DNA from: Arthrobacter agilis
GTDB lineage: Bacteria; Actinomycetota; Actinomycetes; Actinomycetales; Micrococcaceae
NCBI RefSeq assembly: GCF_002157505.1
Contig: NZ_NFSC01000029.1
Coordinates: 124,001-188,000, forward strand
Direction of reading: 5' to 3'
DNA length: 64,000 nt
The position numbers and the translations under genes were made by a program. Each line of letters starts with the position of its first letter. Positions within the stretch are counted from its first letter, which is position 1. The notes beneath the pieces were generated by a model. The model was not told the DNA's origin. It worked only from the letters and a program-made list of their open reading frames with translations, and ran no database searches. Of the stretch, positions 60,783 to 64,000 are shown in pieces.

Positions 60783-62618
60783 TCAGAGCCGCGTGTCGAA
60801 GGAGTCGCAGAAGACGTTCTCATTGAAGGTCCCCTCGAATCCGGACCTGCCCTGGATCTTGTCGATGGTGGCGCGAATGGCCTCCCGGGACCCGGCGTGG
60901 GCGTGGATGGCGGTTCGGACCATGGGCACGTCGATCAGGTGGTTGGGCTGGTTGAGTGACACGAACACCGTGGGCACCTCCGCGGCGTACCACGGGATCT
61001 CCGCAGCCAAAGGGGTCGACCATTTGATCCTGATCGCCGCTTCCTGGGCGAAGCCCTTGACATTGGCGAAAACCAGCGCCGCGTCGTACTTGTCCGGGTA
61101 GTCGCCGGTGGCTTCCTCCGACAGGATCCTCATGAAGTTCATGCCCTTCTCTCCCTCGGCTTGACGCTGGCCGGCGGTCCTGAACAGGTGCACCTCGAAA
61201 CCGGCGGCTTCCAGTTCTTCCTTGACGGTGTCCAGATATGCCAGGGGATCGGTGCGGGTGAAGTCGGCGTCGCCGGAGATCCCATACAGGCGGATTCGCC
61301 TGTGCGTCGTCGGCGTGATGGGCAGGTTGCCGGCGGTGTCCTTGACCAGGGTGACGGTCCTGTCCGCGATCTCCGCTGCGACGGCCCGGTGCGCCTCGCT
61401 GCCGATGACTCCGAGTGCCTCCACGGGCGGAACCAGCTGATCTGCAGGCCTGCGGTGCAGCCCGAGGCTCGCCTTCAGCGCCAGGATCCGGCGCAGCGCA
61501 TCGTGCAGGCGCTGCTCGGTGATCACTCCTGTCGAGTAGCCGTCCAGCATGTAGCGAAAGTCCTCGGCCGGGTTGCGGAAGAACAGGAACATGTCGCAGC
61601 CTGCCGCGATGGTGGCAGGCACCAGGTCCTTGCGCTTTCCGGCCTGGGTGAGACCGACCATCTGCGTGGCATCGGTCAGGATCAGTCCGTTGAAACCGAG
61701 GTCGCCGCGCAGCAGGTCCTGGAGCAGCTCGGGTGACAGCGTGGCGGGCAGGATGTCCGCATCCGCCATGGCGGGACGGAAGTGCCGGGACAGTCCGGGT
61801 GCCCCGATGTGCCCGGCCATGATCGATTGCACACCGTGGTCGATCATCTCCCGGTACACGTGCCCGTAGGTCCGGTTCCATTCCTCGAAGCCGAGGGTGT
61901 TGTAGGAGGTGACGACGTGCTGGTCACGTTCATCCACACCATCTCCCGGGAAGTGCTTGATGGCGCAGGCGGTCGCTGATTCGCTGATGCCGTCGAAGTA
62001 CTCCTTGGCACGCTCCACGACGATCTCCGGTGTATTGCCGAAGGCTCGGGTGGACACGACTGTGTTCCGCCAGTTGTAGTGGATGTCGACGATGGGCGCG
62101 AACGCCCAGTTGCAGCCCAAGGCCGTGGTTTCGACCCCGGCCACCTGTCCCATCCGCCGGGCGATCGTCCTGTCCGGGTGTGAGCCTGCCTGCAGGTGCG
62201 TCGACACGAACGTCCCGTCGTCGCAGCTTCCGGCTCCCCCCATCTCCGGGTTGGACGCCACCAGCAGCGGGATGCGCGTCTTCGACTGTGCATAGCGGAT
62301 ATGTTCCTGCACCGCAGCTGAGGGGCCGGGGCGGTACCGCATGCCGCCCACGTGGAAGTTCTCCAGGACGCCGTCGAGGTACTCCCGTGAGTAATCGTCG
62401 TTGTGGTTGATGAACAGTTGGCCGATCTTCTCCTCGAGGCTCATGCTCGTGATGGTCGATTCCACCCATGTCACAGCGTCGTCGTCGAGAGTGAACGGCG
62501 CGGCTCGGAGATCGACGTCGAACTGCCGCCCCCGGGTCTCGGAAGCATTCCTGCTGCGGGCGGCGGAATCCCGGAGGGGAAGGGACCGGTCTGGTTCGGC
62601 TGCAATCGAGAAGGGCAT
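60783..62618 (-). CDS. GH3 beta-N-acetylhexosaminidase/glucosidase-like glycosidase
   Basis: This 611-residue glycoside hydrolase family 3 protein has a (beta/alpha)8 domain (~40-370) with AIKHFPGDGVDERDQH (the NagZ-like KHFPG motif) and nucleophile region GLILTDATQMVGL. A C-terminal alpha/beta sandwich follows (NLPITPTTHRRIRLYGISGD..., VPTVFVSLNQPNHLID). No signal peptide is clear. It probably removes terminal beta-linked GlcNAc or glucose. The ribosome site before ATG 62618 is weak and the frame extends upstream to 62711. Confidence 0.8.
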   Translation of the reverse strand: MPFSIAAEPDRSLPLRDSAARSRNASETRGRQFDVDLRAAPFTLDDDAVTWVESTITSMSLEEKIGQLFINHNDDYSREYLDGVLENFHVGGMRYRPGPSAAVQEHIRYAQSKTRIPLLVASNPEMGGAGSCDDGTFVSTHLQAGSHPDRTIARRMGQVAGVETTALGCNWAFAPIVDIHYNWRNTVVSTRAFGNTPEIVVERAKEYFDGISESATACAIKHFPGDGVDERDQHVVTSYNTLGFEEWNRTYGHVYREMIDHGVQSIMAGHIGAPGLSRHFRPAMADADILPATLSPELLQDLLRGDLGFNGLILTDATQMVGLTQAGKRKDLVPATIAAGCDMFLFFRNPAEDFRYMLDGYSTGVITEQRLHDALRRILALKASLGLHRRPADQLVPPVEALGVIGSEAHRAVAAEIADRTVTLVKDTAGNLPITPTTHRRIRLYGISGDADFTRTDPLAYLDTVKEELEAAGFEVHLFRTAGQRQAEGEKGMNFMRILSEEATGDYPDKYDAALVFANVKGFAQEAAIRIKWSTPLAAEIPWYAAEVPTVFVSLNQPNHLIDVPMVRTAIHAHAGSREAIRATIDKIQGRSGFEGTFNENVFCDSFDTRL

Positions 62619-62778
62619 GGCTTCATCGTGACGAGGGACCGTTCGCGCGACAAGGGATTGCCATTTGTTGGCGTGGGAACGCGCCAGGGCCATGCCGGCG
62701 CTCCCGGTCATGCCGGTCGATCAGCCTCCCCGGGCTCCCAAGGCAGCGCTGCGCAGCTTTCAGCCGGCCGGCAGTGCG

Positions 62779-64000
62779 CTATGCCGGCTGGTATCCCCCC
62801 GCTCCATGGAGGGCCTGGACGGCATCCTCCGGGCGCGAGGCGGCCGCCACGAACCCGTCGGGCCGCACGAGGTACAGCATGCCGGGCCGGAGGGGCGTCG
62901 AGCCGGTGGTCGCGAAACGGTGGAGGGGGAGCCCGAACTCCCGCGCCGCGGCTTCCGCATGCCGGATCCCTGCCTCGTCCGCCGCATACAGGTGCAGCTG
63001 CCATACCGCAGAGCGCAGCACGTCGAAGTTCTCCCCGGTCCACTGCAGCCGCCTCCCGACGACGGCGTCCCGGCGTCGGCGCACGGTGCTCCCGTCCATC
63101 CAGTAGTGGATGCGGATCTGCCCGAGATACCCCGCGAGGCGCCGTCCGACCGGCAGGCGGGGGAACAGGGCGACGGCGACCGGCAGTACGACCCGGGGCA
63201 CGTACCTGCGCACGGCCATCACGACCTTCGAGGAGGATGTCAGGCCGCGGAACACCAGATCCGTCGTCGTGAGCAGGCGTACCGCCACGGGCCGGCGTTC
63301 TGCCTCGTAACGACCGAGGAGGGTCTCGGGCGCGCGCCCGGCGAGGACGTCGGCGAGCTTGAACGCGAGGTTGTGGGCGTCCTGCAGGCCCGTGTTCATG
63401 CCCTGGGCGCCGACCGGGGAATGGACGTGGGCCGCATCCCCGGCGAGGAACACGGAACCCGTGCGGAAGTGCGCGGCGATCCGGTGGTGGATGCGGTAGG
63501 TGGAGAACCAGCGGTAGTCCTCGTAGGTCACGCCGAACGCGTCGGCCATCCGGCGCCGCGCGAAGTCCTCCGTGACGGACGGGGTGTCGTCGTCGCCGGC
63601 GGTGCCGATGAGCCGCTGGCCGTTCCTGCCCGCGTCGTCGGGCCGCATGGGGAAGGCGAGGAGGAACTCGGTCGCCTCCTGGCGGATGTTCACGGAGGCG
63701 GGAGGAAGCCCGGTCACTCCCACCGCATCGACCAGGTAGAAGGTCTGCCGGCTGGTGGTGCCCTGGAACGCGATGCCGGACAGGGTGCGGACCCGCGATG
63801 ACGCCCCGTCGCAGCCGACCGCGAACCGTGCGGACAGGGTTGCGGTTCCCATGGGCCCCTCGACGACGGCCACGACGCCGCCGTCCACCTGGTCGAGGGA
63901 CGCCAGCCGGTGCCCCCAGCGGACGGATCCGCCGAGCGCCTGCAGGTTGTCGACGAGGAGCCGCTCGTTGGCGCTCTGCTCCAGCATGTGCATGCCGGGG
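62779..64000 (-). CDS. FAD-dependent aromatic monooxygenase (PheA/TfdB type), 5'-truncated
   Basis: At least 406 residues are present; the N-terminal FAD GxGxxG lies beyond the window edge. Visible motifs are the NAD(P)H/FAD motif FAVGCDGASSRVRT (DG motif) and the FAD motif SVFLAGDAAHVHSPVGAQGMNTGLQDAHNLAFKLADVLAG (GD motif). A C-terminal thioredoxin-like domain ends PGMLYLVRPDGFVAAASRPEDAVQALHGA. It hydroxylates a phenol-like or polyketide ring. It stops 160 bases from the GH3 gene on the same strand. Confidence 0.85.
   Translation of the reverse strand, partial: PGMHMLEQSANERLLVDNLQALGGSVRWGHRLASLDQVDGGVVAVVEGPMGTATLSARFAVGCDGASSRVRTLSGIAFQGTTSRQTFYLVDAVGVTGLPPASVNIRQEATEFLLAFPMRPDDAGRNGQRLIGTAGDDDTPSVTEDFARRRMADAFGVTYEDYRWFSTYRIHHRIAAHFRTGSVFLAGDAAHVHSPVGAQGMNTGLQDAHNLAFKLADVLAGRAPETLLGRYEAERRPVAVRLLTTTDLVFRGLTSSSKVVMAVRRYVPRVVLPVAVALFPRLPVGRRLAGYLGQIRIHYWMDGSTVRRRRDAVVGRRLQWTGENFDVLRSAVWQLHLYAADEAGIRHAEAAAREFGLPLHRFATTGSTPLRPGMLYLVRPDGFVAAASRPEDAVQALHGAGGYQPA

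Overview
The window is high-GC DNA from an actinobacterium. Gene content and order point to an Arthrobacter-like member of the Micrococcaceae. Evidence includes a DtxR/IdeR-type iron box, an actinobacterial-type cyclic-di-AMP (ydaO) riboswitch, an ANTAR protein, a possible LexA (SOS) box of the mycobacterial/Micrococcus type, GTGA/ATGA start-stop overlaps and several probably leaderless genes. No phage, transposase, integrase, rRNA or CRISPR array is visible. There is one tRNA, tRNA-Gly(CCC).

Layout. 1-10.5 kb is mixed metabolism: a BASS-type transporter, a small gene behind a LexA-like box, a nitroreductase, a disulfide-reductase-like flavoprotein, an alcohol dehydrogenase, a MASE1 sensor kinase, an epimerase, a YihY/BrkB membrane protein and a glutathionyl-hydroquinone-reductase-like enzyme. 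10.5-14.7 kb is an iron-siderophore import operon (two FecCD permeases, an ATPase and a siderophore-interacting reductase) behind an iron box, with no binding-protein gene. 14.8-19.6 kb holds an M23 peptidase under a c-di-AMP riboswitch, a diacylglycerol kinase, a GDSL hydrolase, a MarR regulator and a GlgC-like enzyme. 19.8-26.8 kb is the rpmB-rpmG-rpsN set of Cys-poor ribosomal proteins, then HU, CopD/CtaG and a thioredoxin-NHL protein. Between rpsN and HU lie about 1.6 kb with an ANTAR gene and little else. 27-32.4 kb holds an ACT membrane protein, an OpgB-like phosphoglycerol transferase, a PRISE-type reductase and two membrane hypotheticals.

32.5-37.1 kb is an LpqY-SugABC-like sugar ABC operon, probably for trehalose. 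It is followed by panD, the tRNA, an emfourin/protealysin inhibitor-protease pair, a lone tryptophan dioxygenase, dcd and an MFS transporter. 42.5-48.8 kb is a complete Mrp Na+/H+ antiporter operon with MrpB fused to MrpA. 49-50 kb has a DUF6640-like membrane protein and a stand-alone receiver.

50-60.7 kb is the most interesting block. It holds two minus-strand operons that appear to share one GntR regulator. The right operon (DhaK-DhaL kinase, RpiB-like isomerase, TIM-like isomerase, GntR) matches the known route L-erythrulose to L-erythrulose-1-P to D-erythrulose-4-P to D-erythrose-4-P. The left operon contains a TIM-barrel isomerase, a 3-hydroxyacyl-CoA-dehydrogenase-type enzyme, an SDR, an unannotated 32-residue membrane protein, an ACS-family transporter, a DUF1537 acid-sugar kinase and an LtnD-like dehydrogenase. 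It looks like four-carbon acid-sugar catabolism. Near-identical CTATAGGA palindromes overlap the predicted promoters of both operons. The window ends with a GH3 beta-hexosaminidase-like enzyme and a 5'-truncated FAD monooxygenase.
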